This document shows positions 1 through 11,342 of a stretch of 64,000 nucleotides of DNA, piece after piece. The stretch's first letter is position 1. Each line of letters opens with the position of its first letter. The notes under the pieces are model-generated. The model worked only from the letters and a program-made list of their open reading frames with translations. It did not search any database and was not told the origin of the DNA. A program made the position numbers and the translations under genes. The stretch comes from Heloderma charlesbogerti (lineage: Eukaryota; Chordata; Lepidosauria; Squamata; Helodermatidae), in assembly GCA_026122225.1 (NCBI GenBank), contig JANEZZ010002364.1, forward strand, positions 372,001 through 436,000, written 5' to 3'.

Positions 1-606
1 ACATATTAAATGTACACATGTTGTCGAAGACATTTCTTTTGGTCTGTGAATCACATTGCAAGCTCAGAAATGTGCAGACTTCGACCACAGATCATATCCG
101 AGTCCATGTTCAGTCCAGAAGATGCAAACTGGGTAAATCCTGATCAAAAACGAACTGAAACAATTCTTTTCTAACTCATGTATCCCTAACAGGAATCAGT
201 GGGGCACACAGAAGCAACTCTGTGCTGAATTGTGGCCATAACCAATAAGATATCTTGCAGGAGTGTCTGCAAGCATCAGCTCTTTTTAGTATGAGGGCAA
301 GAACCCTCCCAGCTATAAAAGGATCGCATAATGAAGGCAGTTTGACTAATCAGACATCAAAGGGCAAAAGACATTGTGGAATTACTTCTACCTTGAAAGA
401 ATGAGACAACTAATGCAGGGGGGTGGGGAGAGAAACTATCTTTGAATGTTAAATGGAATATATATTAACCAGCCACTCAACAAGAGCATGCATCTTCCTC
501 AAGAACAGGTTTCATGCCAGCCCAGGGTCTTTCTCCCCTACTGTCAAAGGAGGAGAGATAATGTAACAGTTATATGCATGACAGAGCACAGCAGTGCCCC
601 ACATGA
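1..606. other. No gene recognised; possible MITE end near 190
   Basis: No coding signal, known repeat or RNA gene is recognisable over most of this stretch. Around 175-190 the sequence ends in TATCCCTA, which resembles the right end of the hAT-type MITEs found elsewhere in the window. Its left end would lie outside the window, so this is only a suggestion. Confidence 0.3.
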
Positions 607-614
607 ATTATCTG

Positions 615-1358
615 TAGGGATGTTAGAGAATTCCACCACGGACTCCAATGAGGATTCTTTAGAATCTGGCCCCCCAGAGTCTGTGGCAGAATGGAGCAGT
701 CCCCCCCCCACCCCGTGAAATTTTCCCAGGACAGACCCTACCTGTCATTGGCTGGTCTGGTCTGTCTGCTGCCCCAGTCTGCACCGCAAATGGCTGCTCC
801 GGTCTGTGGCCGCCGTTTGTCTCCGTACTTTATCCATCATAGGCTATGTAAGTATTTATGTAGCCTATCACAACAAAAAGCAGGGATGCAAATGGCATCT
901 GCTACTCTTTGCCATTATAGGCTATGTAAATATATATGTAGCCTATCATGGCTAACGCAGGGACGCAAATGGCAGTCGCTATGCCAATTGCGTCCCTGCT
1001 TTAGCCATGATAGGCTACGTATATATTTACATAGCCTATCACGAAAAGAGCAGGGACACAAATGGCAGCAGGCACCATTTGCATCCCTGCTCTTTGCCGT
1101 GATAGGCTATGTAAATATATACATAGCCTATCACGGCTAACACAGGAATGCAAATGGCGCCTGCTACCCTGGACGCCATTTGCGGCCGCAGCCCGGCAGC
1201 GGATGGAAGTCCGGCTGCAGGCGGGCCCGGCTAGTGGTTCCATGGACTCACTGTGGAGCAGAGCTGGCTGGGGAGGATTCCGAGGGGAGGGACGGATCGC
1301 CTCCCCCACACCGCAGACGCCCCGGACAGGAATGGGGTAAGTAATCCACCCATCCCTA
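615..1358 (+). mobile_element. TACGTA-palindrome hAT-type MITE, copy 1
   Basis: The element begins TAGGGATG and ends CATCCCTA. It is flanked by ATTATCTG (607-614) and GTTATCTG (1359-1366), an 8-bp target-site duplication with one mismatch. The interior holds four hairpins with the arm ATAGGCTA(C/T)GTA, near 840, 910, 1010 and 1100. Between them are GCAAATGG-type palindromes. Near the right end GGGTAAGT points outward. The terminal sequence and 8-bp duplication indicate mobilisation by a hAT transposase. There is no open transposase frame, so it is non-autonomous. Reading frames through it are translations of the hairpins. Confidence 0.85.
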
Positions 1359-1366
1359 GTTATCTG

Positions 1367-1950
1367 GTTGCTGCTACCGGACTGGCACATACCAGAGAGT
1401 TGTGACCCATTGACAAAGGTTTCTCAGAAGAACATTTCTGGATGGGAGTAGGAGAGGCACAGTGGGATTGAAGGTGATCAAATAGCTGCTGGCTGGGCTT
1501 GGATCAGAGAAACTAGTTGAAACAGGGCTTTGGATTGAGTGCATCTTCTTAACCCAAAGTTTCAAAGAATCAAAATGAGGAAGTCAGCTTCTGTGGTCAA
1601 GAGAAGGGCTTCACAAAACAAACAGCACTGTTTTCCAGTGCGTCTCTGGAAACAGAAATGCAGTGGTCTGGGCAAAGTGGGGTATTGTCCAAGGCCATGG
1701 GCAGCAATACCCAAATCTAGATATAGAGTGTGTGCTTAGTTTAATTTAGGGTTTGGGGCCCTAAGTGGCTTAAGCTGGGGCCTAAAGAGCAACAACAAAA
1801 ATGATTTATCTTTTGAATAGGCAAAGCAGAAGGCCAGGCTACCAATATTGAGCCAAGACTTGCCAATCCAGAGACTTTACACTGCTGCCTGCCAGTCACA
1901 GGGACTGGTATTCTGCACCCTATTCTGTTGGACAGATCTCCAGGGGGCGG
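1367..1950. other. No feature recognised
   Basis: No coding region, repeat family or RNA gene could be identified here. Confidence 0.3.
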
Positions 1951-1959
1951 GGGAGGAGG

Positions 1960-2206
1960 CAGGCAGGCCGAGATCACCTCAGGCCCTGCTCCAGCTGGAC
2001 TGTCCCTCCCTCCCCACCTCCACCTCCACCACAGGGCTTTCTACCATTAAATGCTCTGTGGGATGGATCCTTATGAGTTGTTATTTTTTTTAACATTGTT
2101 TTATTTTATTTTTATTAATGTCTTTTTGCTTTACTTGCAAGTTGCCTTGGTCAGATTTTATCCTGAATGGTGAGATATAAATAATTGTAATAAATTAACT
2201 AACTAC
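1960..2206 (+). mobile_element. LINE 3'-end fragment (CR1/L2-like)
   Basis: A TTTTATT-rich stretch is followed by GCCTTGGTCAG and a GAGATATAAATAA tail, the usual form of squamate CR1/L2-type 3' ends. The part before it (about 1980-2065) is similar to the reverse complement of 45340-45450, so this is a dispersed family. No reverse-transcriptase frame remains. Confidence 0.55.
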
Positions 2207-2327
2207 ATCTTTTTTTTCTTCTGCATTTGAACAGGTCCCCGAGACTGAGCACGCACAGTCCTCAGCAGCTAATTAGCCTAGGTCCAACTGAAGTGCCAAA
2301 CTGTCAGCAGAGGACATTAACTAAGGA

Positions 2328-2435
2328 TGCAGTCCCGTGCATGTTTTTAGACAGAAAGAGGTCCTACAGCCCCTAGAATTCACAATGCTGGGGCTTATAG
2401 GACTTCTGTCTGTCTAAACATGCATGGAACTGCAC
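2328..2435. repeat. Foldback MITE-like repeat
   Basis: The two ends are inverted copies: TGCAGTCCCGTGCATG followed by TTTAGACAG on the left, and CTGTCTAAACATGCATGG followed by AACTGCA on the right. A second, longer copy lies at 29085-29256. Confidence 0.6.
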
Positions 2436-2599
2436 TCTTATTCTTGCAGGGCTGTTTTGGTGGACCTGGGCTAGGTAACAGATATGTTGCCTAGTCTACA
2501 AATGCATCCTGTATATGCCTTCCAGACAACTTCACTCAAGTCCATTTTGCCAAGCAGGGCTGACACTTGTCCAGTTTTATTGTAATTAAAAGAAAGCCA

Positions 2600-2829
2600 G
2601 GGTGTGAGAGTGTTGGACTGGGAGTTGGGAGATCCAGGCTCTAGTCCCCACTCGGCCACGGAAGCTCACTGGGTGACTTTGAGCCAGTCACAGACTCTCA
2701 GCCGAACCTACCTCACAGGGTAGTTGTTGTGAGGATAAAATGGACAGGAGGAGGATAATGTAAGCTGCCTTGGGTTCCATGCAAGAGGAAAAAAGGCAGG
2801 ATATAAATGCAATAAATAAATAAATAAAT
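2600..2829 (+). mobile_element. tRNA-derived SINE with (AAAT)n tail
   Basis: A pol III-like head (GAGAGTGTTGGACTGGGAG, then a degenerate box B GGCTCTAGTCCCC) leads into GGTGACTTTGAGCCAGTCAC and CTACCTCACAGGG. It ends in GGCAGGATATAAATGCAATAAATAAATA. This order is that of an abundant lizard SINE whose 3' end resembles a LINE. It is moderately diverged. Confidence 0.7.
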
Positions 2830-2924
2830 AGTCAGCTACAATGCTAACCAATTCCCATATATGTATTAGATTCTTTAAATAGAAGCATATGTTCGATTTC
2901 TTTTATTTGTCACATTGGTATCAT

Positions 2925-3112
2925 GCCCTCCCTCCAAGGAGCATATGGAGTCATTCCCTTTTATGCACACAACAACCCTGAGAGGAAGGCTAAGTATGAA
3001 GTTGGGACTAGCCCGCAAACATGCACTTGTAGCTTTCGTGGCTGGGCATGAATTTGAACCTGGGTTTGGTTTCCAGTATTCAAACCCAGCATTCCATGCA
3101 TGCTCTTGACTG
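2925..3112 (-). mobile_element. Old SINE fragment, reverse orientation
   Basis: Read in reverse, this stretch has the same landmarks as the SINE at 2600-2829: a box-B-like TTTGAACCTGGGTTTGG region, a GGGACTAGCCCG region, and CACAACAACCCTGAGAGG. It is strongly diverged and lacks a clear tail. Confidence 0.5.
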
Positions 3113-3234
3113 CCTTTCCAACCAAAAGGGACACTCAAGGTATATACTTTGCTCCCAGCATTGCATTCTCAGGTGTGTCCCCTAGCTAAGCTAGCTATGC
3201 AAGATTCATTGCAGGCTATAGGCAGAAATACAAC

Positions 3235-3633
3235 AGGGATAGGCAAATGAGTGAAGTTTGAGATTACCAGCACTCTCCGAACTCATCTCGCTGCTCATCT
3301 TGCACCCAGTTCCCGTTCATGTTTGCAATCGCTGTTTATTTTGTGTGAACAGGAAGATCGCAAAATCAAGCAGCAATCACATGGGAGGTTTGTGCAAATT
3401 TCTGCAATTTGCACCAATTTCCTCCATAGGCTAAAGTGATGCTGATTCAGTCCACCGAGGAGATCTACGCAAATCGAACTGGGAATCAGGAACAAGACAA
3501 ACACGAGCAAGTGTCGGACAATTTGGAAATATTTGTGGCAGACACATGCTCACGTTTGTGTGCAGAGCTTTGAACGATGCCTACTCACATGTTTTGTGAG
3601 CAAAAGCAAAATTTTCATACATCCCTATTGTAC
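3235..3633. mobile_element. Probable hAT-type MITE
   Basis: It begins CAGGGATAGGCAAATG and ends CATACATCCCTA, so short ends of hAT type are present. The flanking 8 bases do not give a convincing duplication. The call rests on the ends and on similar A/T-rich internal GCAAAT motifs in other copies. Confidence 0.4.
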
Positions 3634-3639
3634 AGACAT

Positions 3640-3663
3640 GTTGTTGTTGTTGTTGTTGTTGTT
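3640..3663. repeat. (GTT)n microsatellite
   Basis: About eight GTT units are present. Confidence 0.9.
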
Positions 3664-4659
3664 TTAAAATAGCAGCTTACAACTGAAACAGAAAATAGAG
3701 AGGACCCCTCTGTAAATTGATTTATCAACATCATTCTGCCATTGTACCACAGAGTTGACCTTTGAAACCCCTGCCAGCCAAACTGGGATCAGTGTAGAAA
3801 ACAGAGAGGTCTTTGCTCTCTTTGGTGTGTCGCACCCCCAAATGGGTAATAGAGTGATGCCTTCTTCAGGCATTGCAAATACTGTAAGAGTGGAGGGCAG
3901 ATGGGGGTGTGCATGCCAGCCCTGCCCCATCCCCTGCCCCGCAATAGGGAAAATGTGAAGAGCAACTGCAACAGTATTCAATAGTGCAGCTCAGCAGCTT
4001 TAGACCATGGACTTAATGGTCTTATCCCCCCTTTATATGGCCATATTTTTACTTTGTTATAAAACATACAAATAACATTTCTCTCTCCACCCCCACCATT
4101 CCATGCTTTACAACTGCTTCTACATTCTTGATATGTTAGAATAATGTCAAACCCAATTAAAAAGAATACTCTGAGCATGTGCAGTTTTCCATTTTAAACT
4201 CACTTAAATCATAGCAACATCATGACTACAGGAATAAAATGGAGTTTGGTTCTGCTGCCATGATCACGTGCTGCTCTCTGCATGGGCTTTGGGGGGGGGG
4301 CTGGACTGTTGACCTTCCCCATCAACGAGGTGGGTAGGGGCAGGGCCAGCATGCCCAGCCCATCTTCCCTTCATGCTTACCACTTTTGAACACCTGAAGA
4401 GGGCTATAGTTGATCAGACATGTGACTTCTGCCAAAAATTAAAATGTAGAAATGGAAAACTAAACATATGATCTCAATGTCCCCATCTAGCCCCAGGGCT
4501 TTCTGCTGGTGGGGAGAGGAAACCCCAGCAGCAAACCCTGGAAAATGTTCCTGTTAAGAGACAGCATATTCATTTTACCTGCACAGCACAAAGGAGTTAA
4601 CCATCTTTTTCAGTCAAAAGGTTTTCTGGACTGTTCAGTGTGCCCCTATTAATCAATGG
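3664..4659. other. No feature recognised
   Basis: Apart from short homopolymers, such as a run of G near 4292, nothing coding or repetitive was recognised. Confidence 0.3.
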
Positions 4660-4790
4660 CTTCCTTCCTTCCTTCCTTCCTTCCTTCCTTCCTTCCTTCC
4701 TTCCTTCCTTCCTCCCTCCCTCCCTCCCTCCCTCTTCTTCTTCTTCTTCTTCTTCTTCTTCTTCTTCTTCTTCTTCTTCTTCTTCTTCTT
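4660..4790. repeat. Compound (CTTC)n(CTCC)n(CTT)n microsatellite
   Basis: A pure pyrimidine tract shifts from TTCC to CTCC to CTT units. It accounts for the poly-Ser, poly-Glu and poly-Lys reading frames on the two strands. Confidence 0.97.
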
Positions 4791-5505
4791 GTTCAATAAT
4801 GATAGGCAATATAATCTGGGGGCATTTAAAAGAAAACCACAGAAACACAAAAAGAAGGGGGAAAGCCTAAAGTCTTTTTCAGATGGGAAAGGATCATTCA
4901 ACTGTGGCAGGGGTTTTGTGTGTATGGAAAGAAAACAGATTTGAGCCTTATGAACTTTGATACTTCTGGTGAAGTTGCAATTAGTTTCTGGAAAATGACA
5001 GCAAAAAGACCCAGTCAGGTCTGGCTCATCCAAACCAGAGGACACCTGTTAATACAAATATAGTTTGTTACTGCTATCCTTTCTACTAACAAGCATTACT
5101 ATATTATGTTTTTCAATATTTAGAAAAGGATTACTTCAGTCAACTATCTGTTACATTCAGTTCCTGGTTTTTGTCACTGACTGCAAAGGGTAGTGATATG
5201 TGTAGGGAAGTATGGACTGTGTAAAATCCACTCTGTCTGTGTTTCATGGATTATCAGGCACCTTTTTGTTCCACTGTCTGCCCACAGACGGATGCAGTTT
5301 TTTTTTCTCTGTCATATGGAAAACTATGCAAATAATTATGTAAGAGGTTTCATAACAATTTACCTAATTTACCTTAGTACATAACATTTAGCATATTTTC
5401 CCCCATTCCATTCCACTTTTCCTCAGCAGAAACTTGCTTATTTTCCTGGGAATAAATATGCATACATTTCAGGAAAGTTAAAAAAAAAAAAAAAAAAGTC
5501 CATGG
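4791..5505. other. No feature recognised except a poly(A) run
   Basis: The only notable element is an A17 run near 5480-5497. No coding or RNA gene is visible. Confidence 0.3.
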
Positions 5506-5632
5506 ATTCCGTGAGGCCAGAGGGGGTCATTCCGCAGTGGATTCCACAGGTCTGATTCGTAGAAATCCAAGCTCATTTTAGTCCATCTCGAATTTCTCCA
5601 GCATCCATAGGTGTGTGTGTCTCTCTGTGTGG
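5506..5632. mobile_element. Fragment of a hAT-type MITE family
   Basis: The end of this stretch, GTAGAAATCCAAGCTCATTT followed by a GAATTTCTCCAGCATCC terminus, is closely similar to the right end of the element at 61681-62225. The left part appears truncated at the preceding poly(A). Confidence 0.5.
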
Positions 5633-5887
5633 GGGGTCAGGTGGGGGGCAGTCAGGGAGAAGATGTAATAATATTACTCAACAAGTTTTAAAATCCAGAC
5701 AGACAGATATATTCATGATTAAATGAGAGGACCACCTAAAATACTTTTAGTAAAGCTGTGTCAATTGTCACCTTAAAAAAATTAAGCCAAAGCATCCATG
5801 CCTTTGGCATGCCATGCATACCTACTACATAGCCTTTAGTATTGTTTGTAACAGTAGTCACTGAGGCCTACTTCAACTTCTCACTGA

Positions 5888-6217
5888 CCTGGTTCATATG
5901 ACATGATAGCCCATCGAGGGTTAATTTACCTCAAGGAGCTGAGTCACACGCCTCTCACCATTATGAATACGCAACCCCTGACCAGTTGGCAGGGTTATTT
6001 GAGGGTTAAACAACCTTTGCATAACCCACGGTCTGTTGTAGGGTTATGCAAGGGTTGTTTAACCTTCAAATTACCCCCGCTGGCCAGTTCGCATGACATG
6101 ACAACCTCTGACAACCTCCAGTCAGGCGTTGCATATTCATAATGCTGGCTGGCCTGCACCACAGCTCCTCAAGGGGAAATGAACCCTTGATGGGCTGTCG
6201 TCTCATGTGAACTGGCC
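5888..6217. mobile_element. Near-complete palindromic (foldback) MITE
   Basis: The left end, CTGGTTCATATGACATGA followed by AGCCCATCGAGGG, is the inverted copy of the right end, CCCTTGATGGGCTGTCG followed by CTCATGTGAACTGG. The middle is itself inverted (GGGTTAAACAACC with GGTTGTTTAACC). A related copy lies at 52325-52676. No coding capacity is present, and the superfamily is not determined. Confidence 0.7.
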
Positions 6218-6569
6218 TACTGAAGTAGTAAAACTGTGTCTGCACTGTACAATGTCCTACCCCAAATGGAGCCTCACATGATTTAAAATAAGATTCATGG
6301 TGTTAGGTTTCATTCATGTAAGCCCCCACCTCCAATGGGCTCCAGCTCAGACACAGGATTACTATCTCAGCAAGAACTACACCTCAGCATGTAGAACTAT
6401 TGAACTGGCCAGAGATCACTAGCTTAATTATAATAGACCAGCCAACATCCAGAAAGTGGTTTAGAAAATGAGTTACTAATGTCAGCATGTTAAAAAGGAA
6501 GGAGCTATGCCAGATCAATTGTACACAAGGTCACAAAAGAAGATGTAGGCAGATGTCACCCTCAACAAT

Positions 6570-6765
6570 TACTTTGAACAATTGGCATGGGTTTTTTGCC
6601 CTAATTTGCAGTATATATTTTTTTTTCCATTCAAGTAGCACTTCAACTGTCCAATATAGACTTCCACTGCTATTATGTTTGGTAGCAAAGCTCCTTGCCC
6701 TCATTTTGGTATTAAGGATGTCCAAATTAGTTCATTACTTTCAGAACTGTAACAGTTTTTCTGAA
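6570..6765 (+). repeat. Diverged direct repeat, left copy
   Basis: Landmarks GACTTCCACTG, AAGCTCCTTGCC, CATTTTGGT and TCATTACTTTCAGA recur in the same order at 8222-8410. The two copies flank the Bov-B insertion. Confidence 0.6.
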
Positions 6766-6842
6766 AGTACAAATAAGGTTCAATAAGGTTCGAATTTATG
6801 CTCAGCTCATGATATGCTGTGGCTGGCTTAGTACTATAGGGC

Positions 6843-6983
6843 ATGACTGTATCTCCTAATTACAGTCTTAACTTTGCAAATAACAATCCAATTTGGACAT
6901 CCCATTCATCAACGTATAAGAAATTAGTTGTCTCCCAATTATGTAACAGGTTTGAAAGAGCTGTGTGGGATGGTTACATTGGT
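6843..6983. other. Pre-insertion flank of the Bov-B element
   Basis: TTTGGACATCC near 6893-6903 is the inverse of GGATGTCCAAA at 6716-6726, so a small inverted-repeat element may span 6716-6903. The 11-bp target GTTACATTGGT occupies 6973-6983. Confidence 0.45.
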
Positions 6984-8210
6984 TGTTGTTGTTGTTCAGT
7001 CGTTAAGTCGTGTCCGACTCTTCGTGACCCCATGGACCATAGCATGCCAGGCCTTCCTGTCCTCCGCTCTCTCCCGGAGCGTTCATATTCATATTCCAAG
7101 TTCATATTCATTGCATCGGTGATGCTATCTAGCCATCTCATCCTTTGCTGTCTCCTTCTCCTTTTGCCTTCAGTCTTTCCCAGCATCAGGGTCTTTTCCA
7201 GAGAGTTTTCTCTTCGCATTAGGTGGCCAAAATATTTCAGCTTCAGCTTCAGTATCTGTCCTTCCAATGAGCAGGCAGGGTTGATTTCCTTTAGGATGGA
7301 CTGATTTGACCTCCTTGCAGTCCAGGGGACTCGTAAGAGTCTTCTCCAGAACCACAGTTCTAATACAACAATTCTTTGGCGCTCAGCCTTCCTTATAGTC
7401 CAGCTCTCACAGCCATACATTACTACTGGGAAAACCATAGCTTTGATTAGATGAACCTTTGTCGGCAAGGTGATGTCTCTGCTTCTTTCTATGCTGTCTA
7501 GTTTTGCCATAGCTTTCCTCCCAAGGAGCAAGCGTCTTTTAATTTCATGGCTACAGTCACCGTCTGCGGTGATCTTGGAGCCCAAGAAAATAAAATCTGT
7601 CACTGCTTCCATTTCTTCCCCTTCTATATGCCAGGAAGTGATGGGGCCAGATGCCATGATCTTAGTTTTTTTAATGTTGAGTTTCAAACCAGCTTTTGCA
7701 CTCTCCACTTTCACCTCAACAAGAGGCTCTTTAGATCCTCTTCACTTTCTGCCATTAGGGTGGTATCATCTGCATATCTGAGGTTGTTGATAATTCTCCT
7801 GGCAATCTTAATTCCGACCTGTGATTCATCCAACCCAGCGTTTCTCATGATGTACTCTGCATATAAGTTAAATAAGCAGGGCGACAATATGCAGCCGGTT
7901 CTTACTGTTGCTTCTTGACCCTCGTACAGGTTTCTCAGGAGACAGGTAAGGTGGTCTGGTACTCCCATCTCTTTAAGAATTTGCCAGAGTTTGTTGTGAT
8001 CCATGCAATCAAAGGCTTTAGCATAGTCAATGAAGCAGAAATAGACATTTTTCTGGAATTCTCTTGCTTTCTCCATGATCCAGCGAATGTTGGCGATTTC
8101 ATCTCTAGCTCCTCTGCCTCTTCAAAACCCAGCTTGTACTTCCGGTAGTTCTCGGTTTGCATACTGCTGAAGCCTAGCTTGTAGGATTTTGAGCATAACC
8201 TTGCTGGCAT
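6984..8210 (-). mobile_element. 5'-truncated Bov-B (RTE-clade) LINE
   Basis: The element lies in reverse. Its 3' end is at the left, a (GTT)n run followed by CAGTCGTTAAGTCGTGTCCG, the characteristic Bov-B terminus. An 11-bp duplication, GTTACATTGGT, flanks it at 6973-6983 and 8211-8221, which supports insertion by target-primed reverse transcription. The 5' portion (endonuclease and the start of the reverse transcriptase) is absent. Bov-B is common in squamates and is known for horizontal transfer between squamates and ruminants. This copy is an ordinary dead truncated insertion. Confidence 0.95.
6985..8200 (-). pseudogene. Bov-B reverse transcriptase, truncated and frameshifted
   Basis: Two overlapping reading frames (8076 down to 7711, and 7714 down to 6974) together give the palm and C-terminal part of an RTE-type reverse transcriptase. 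Recognisable blocks are FIDYAKAFDCMDHNKLW (finger/palm with the first catalytic Asp), GCILSPCLFNLYAEYIM, and the catalytic box LRYADDTTLMAESEEDL. Then come KTKIMASGPITSW, FLGSKITADGDC and CESWTI in the C-terminal region. Defects are the missing N-terminal half, a reading-frame change near 7712, and an in-frame loss of about 15 residues just before GCILSPC where family members carry a conserved segment. A further frame change upstream of 8076 separates the earlier part. The protein cannot be functional. The plus-strand frames over this region are antisense shadows. Confidence 0.93.
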
Positions 8211-8221
8211 GTTACATTGGT

Positions 8222-8410
8222 ACAGCAATCCAAAGCCATATTTTTGCCATAATTTCTGGTGGTTTCTGTCACTCAAACACTTACAACTTCACCTGTCCAA
8301 GACAGACTTCCACTGTCAATATATGTGTGGTAAGGCAGCTCCTTACCTTTATTTTGGTTTATACTATGTCCAAACTGGTTCATTACTTTCAGAGCTGCTT
8401 CCCAAAAGTA
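8222..8410 (+). repeat. Diverged direct repeat, right copy
   Basis: This is the counterpart of 6570-6765, with the same landmarks (GACTTCCACTGTC, GGCAGCTCCTTACC, TTCATTACTTTCAGAGCTG) in the same order. Confidence 0.6.
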
Positions 8411-9534
8411 GGCTAATCCATGCCATCGAGTGAAATGTGACCTTCAAAATGATCTTCAATGTCATTTGAGGGCGACATCCCCTCACATCTTCTTTGCCCC
8501 CTATTTAAGGTTTGGACAAATCTGTCAAGCTCAATTTTGCTCAGGTCTCTTTTTTTTTCACTTTTAAGTTTGTTCTGACTCAGTTCAGGATGGGGGTTTG
8601 TTTGTTTTCACCCACATGGAAATTTTTATGGATTTTTGTGTGCATTTTTGAAAACAACAACATATTTGGCAAATACAAACTGAAAGGCACATTTCAGTTC
8701 ACAACTATGTTATGTTGTTTTCATTTCAATTATAGGAGTGGGAATCCTTTTTCAGTTCAAGAGCTGGCTTCTAAACTGGGAAAGGTCTTGGGGCAGGGGT
8801 CATTCCATCTGTGGGTGGGGTGAAAGGCAGAGTGGGCAGGATCAAAATGTGGTTCTTACTTATTTTAAGCCTACTCAGAAGTAAGCAGGACAACCCTCTG
8901 CATTTCTACTCAGAAGTAAGCTGGACTGACTCACTCAGAAGCACTTTCAAATGGCATCCCAAATACAACCAGTGAAACTCCACTGGCAGCCGGGCCAGAA
9001 CAGGGTGGTGACAGAGGTGTGTCAGAGACATGACAGAGAGAAGTGACCCCCACATAAAATCTTAACCTCCCCCAGAGCCTGTTCATGGCCCTTGTGTTGG
9101 CATAATGTTCCAGAAGCAAAAGAGGTGTAAGTAAGCAAAAGCAAAATGCTCCTGTGATATCAAGAATCAAGTATTGTCCCCACTACTGTAACACAGTATA
9201 AAATCATCCATATACCTCCACCCACTTCTCTAGAGCAAAAAGCCACTATGGGAGTGGGGTGGGGAGAGGTTATCTGGAGCTGAGAAATGGTGGGTAGGGA
9301 AAGGATTAAGCATCTCCTTCTCCACCTTTCATTCCCCTATCACCGAGCTGCTTTTGTGTGTAAGTTGTAGCTTGCCCTTTATTCATGTCAACTGGGGTTG
9401 CTCAGAAGTTCCTGGTGGATTCAGCCCATCATTGTTAACATTAGCATCTCTTATTCATTCATTTGCACTTTTAAGCATTACATTCTATCCGACTGATCAT
9501 TACTACAATCTTCCTTGTAAAGCTTTTATTTAAA
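8411..9534. other. No gene recognised; possible old MITE fragment
   Basis: The stretch from about 8505 (GACAAATCTGTCAAGCTCAA) to 8700 resembles the CTGTCAGTTTC-type MITE fragments at 27855, 40600 and 41400. Around 8870-8940 the motif CTACTCAGAAGTAAGC occurs twice. Nothing coding was recognised. Confidence 0.35.
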
Positions 9535-9600
9535 AGAAAAGAAAGGAAGTGAAGAGAAGAGAAGAGAAGAGAAGAGAAGAGAAGAGAAGGGAAGGGAAGG
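9535..9600. repeat. (GAGAA)n microsatellite
   Basis: GAGAA and GGGAA pentamers run across this interval. Confidence 0.95.
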
Positions 9601-9750
9601 AATTTGCCCTTTCATGTCTCAGATGTATGCTTGTCACAGCACATGCATGGAAGATGTAAGTGAATGGTTTCCTTTGATATCTTACTCTCAGAATATTGTG
9701 CCATATCTAACAGTGTGAAGAATAAATTACAAAGCCACATTTTGAACCAG

Positions 9751-9800
<50 letters not shown>
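9751..9800. repeat. (GT)n(GA)n compound microsatellite
   Basis: About 11 GT units pass directly into about 15 GA units. Confidence 0.97.
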
Positions 9801-10569
9801 CGATATCCACCCATGTTCCAAATCACTAAGAAATTAAGGCAACCAGTTGATGCTGTAGCCAGAGTAGAGATGTGGCATTTAAACAGCTGTTTCCATCCAG
9901 TGCCCCCACAAATCAAATAATCTTGCAGCACACTCCATTTAAATTTTCAGGCAGCAATTAACCTTGAATGAGGACAGAATCTTCTCATTTTCTGTGAATA
10001 TTTAGGGACGCATGAGAGGGTTCTGTTCCACTAAAGAAAGGGAAGGGTGAGCTACAGGAAATGAAGCACAATCTTCTCATTCCAAGTATCTGCCAGAGCT
10101 TTGTCAATTGCACATCCTCCTGGTTTTGCAATGCACATGGCTGGGAGGAGCTCAGAAAGTGGTAGTTATCCTATCAGCATGCAAATAATCCTGTGAAAAG
10201 TTGCACTTCTAGCAACACAGTGATTGATAATAAGGCCACCTCATACTGTATCACTCTTCATGTTGTTACAAGCTCTCCACTTCCCCAGGACGTGGGAAGT
10301 TATAGGGGCAGTGCTACCTGGGTTCAACTTCCTTTGGGAGGAGAGATTACTGGAGTCTCATGGTCTTTTGTAATATTTGGTTTATATACAAATAGACAAG
10401 TAGAGCATAGGTGGACACAAACAGCATAAGCACATCTAGAAGGCTCAGGATGTTACTCCATATCAGATCCCCTGAGAAAAGTACCTCCACCCCAAGATGC
10501 CTCCAGAGCTCACAGTAACTGTCAGCTCTCTCTTGCTCCCTCTCTCTCTCTCTCTCTTGGCCAAGGGCA
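9801..10569. other. No feature recognised
   Basis: No coding or repeat family was recognised beyond a short CT run near 10540. Confidence 0.3.
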
Positions 10570-10665
10570 ACTAGTTTTGGCCTCTAACTCCCATAATCCC
10601 TCACCATTGGCTGAACTGGCTAGGGTGGATGGGAGCCATAGGCCAAAAGATCTGGTGGCCCTGCT
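10570..10665. repeat. Foldback repeat of the ACTCCCAT family
   Basis: TTTTGGCCTCTAACTCCCAT on the left pairs with ATGGGAGCCATAGGCCAAAA on the right. Other copies lie at 18149-18290, 26245-26372 and 38342-38479. This copy is shorter and lacks the AACCTGGT ends seen in those. Confidence 0.6.
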
Positions 10666-11115
10666 CTAGGCATTTTACAAACTGTCTCTGATCTCCAAAC
10701 TGCAGTTTTGTTTACACAGAGGCTTTAAGACTCATCCGTAGTGAGGGACAGGGAAAGAGTCACTTTCTTTGATGGCTCTCACTTTTGGGATGATCTCTAT
10801 GTCAAGAAACTATCTTATAACCATCAGGTCCCATAAAGAAAATGTCCATTAGCCATTAAGAGACACAAGTGGGGACCTACAATGAAATGTTGCAGTGTGC
10901 AGTGCTGCTCTTCAGTGTTCCAGTCAGTCAGCAGTCAGCCATGCCCTTTTCCAAAATACTACATTTCACTTCCCACATCACCACCAGTTTTCCATTTCTG
11001 CCCACCTCCCCACCAACAGACACTCAGCATTCCATACCCAGTCTTATTGGGCTGTTTTGAGGTGGCTTTCTTTCCTTCTTTGTTTGTTTTTCTCTCCTAG
11101 GTTCTCCCCACCAGT

Positions 11116-11118
<3 letters not shown>
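10666..11118. other. No feature recognised
   Basis: Nothing coding or repetitive was identified. Confidence 0.3.

Positions 11119-11162
<44 letters not shown>
11119..11162. repeat. (CT)n microsatellite
   Basis: About 22 uninterrupted CT units are present. Confidence 0.97.
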
Positions 11163-11164
<2 letters not shown>

Positions 11165-11342
11165 TAAATTACTTCTACAGAGAAAAGAAGTAATTCTTTA
11201 ATTATTCCCAAAGCCTGCTGATACTTCCTTTACAGATTGTGCCATTTTTAATGAAACACATTGCAATCCTTTGGAAAGATGAGTTTAAAATGGTTTAAAT
11301 AAATATATGAACATAATAAGTTCAGAATTTAAGTAGAAGACA

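Noticed and set aside
4597..5045. Frames with poly-Glu, poly-Lys or poly-Ser
   Set aside because: They are translations of the (CTTC)n(CTT)n microsatellite.
6843..8148. Plus-strand frames over the Bov-B element
   Set aside because: They are antisense to the recognisable reverse transcriptase and have no domain of their own.
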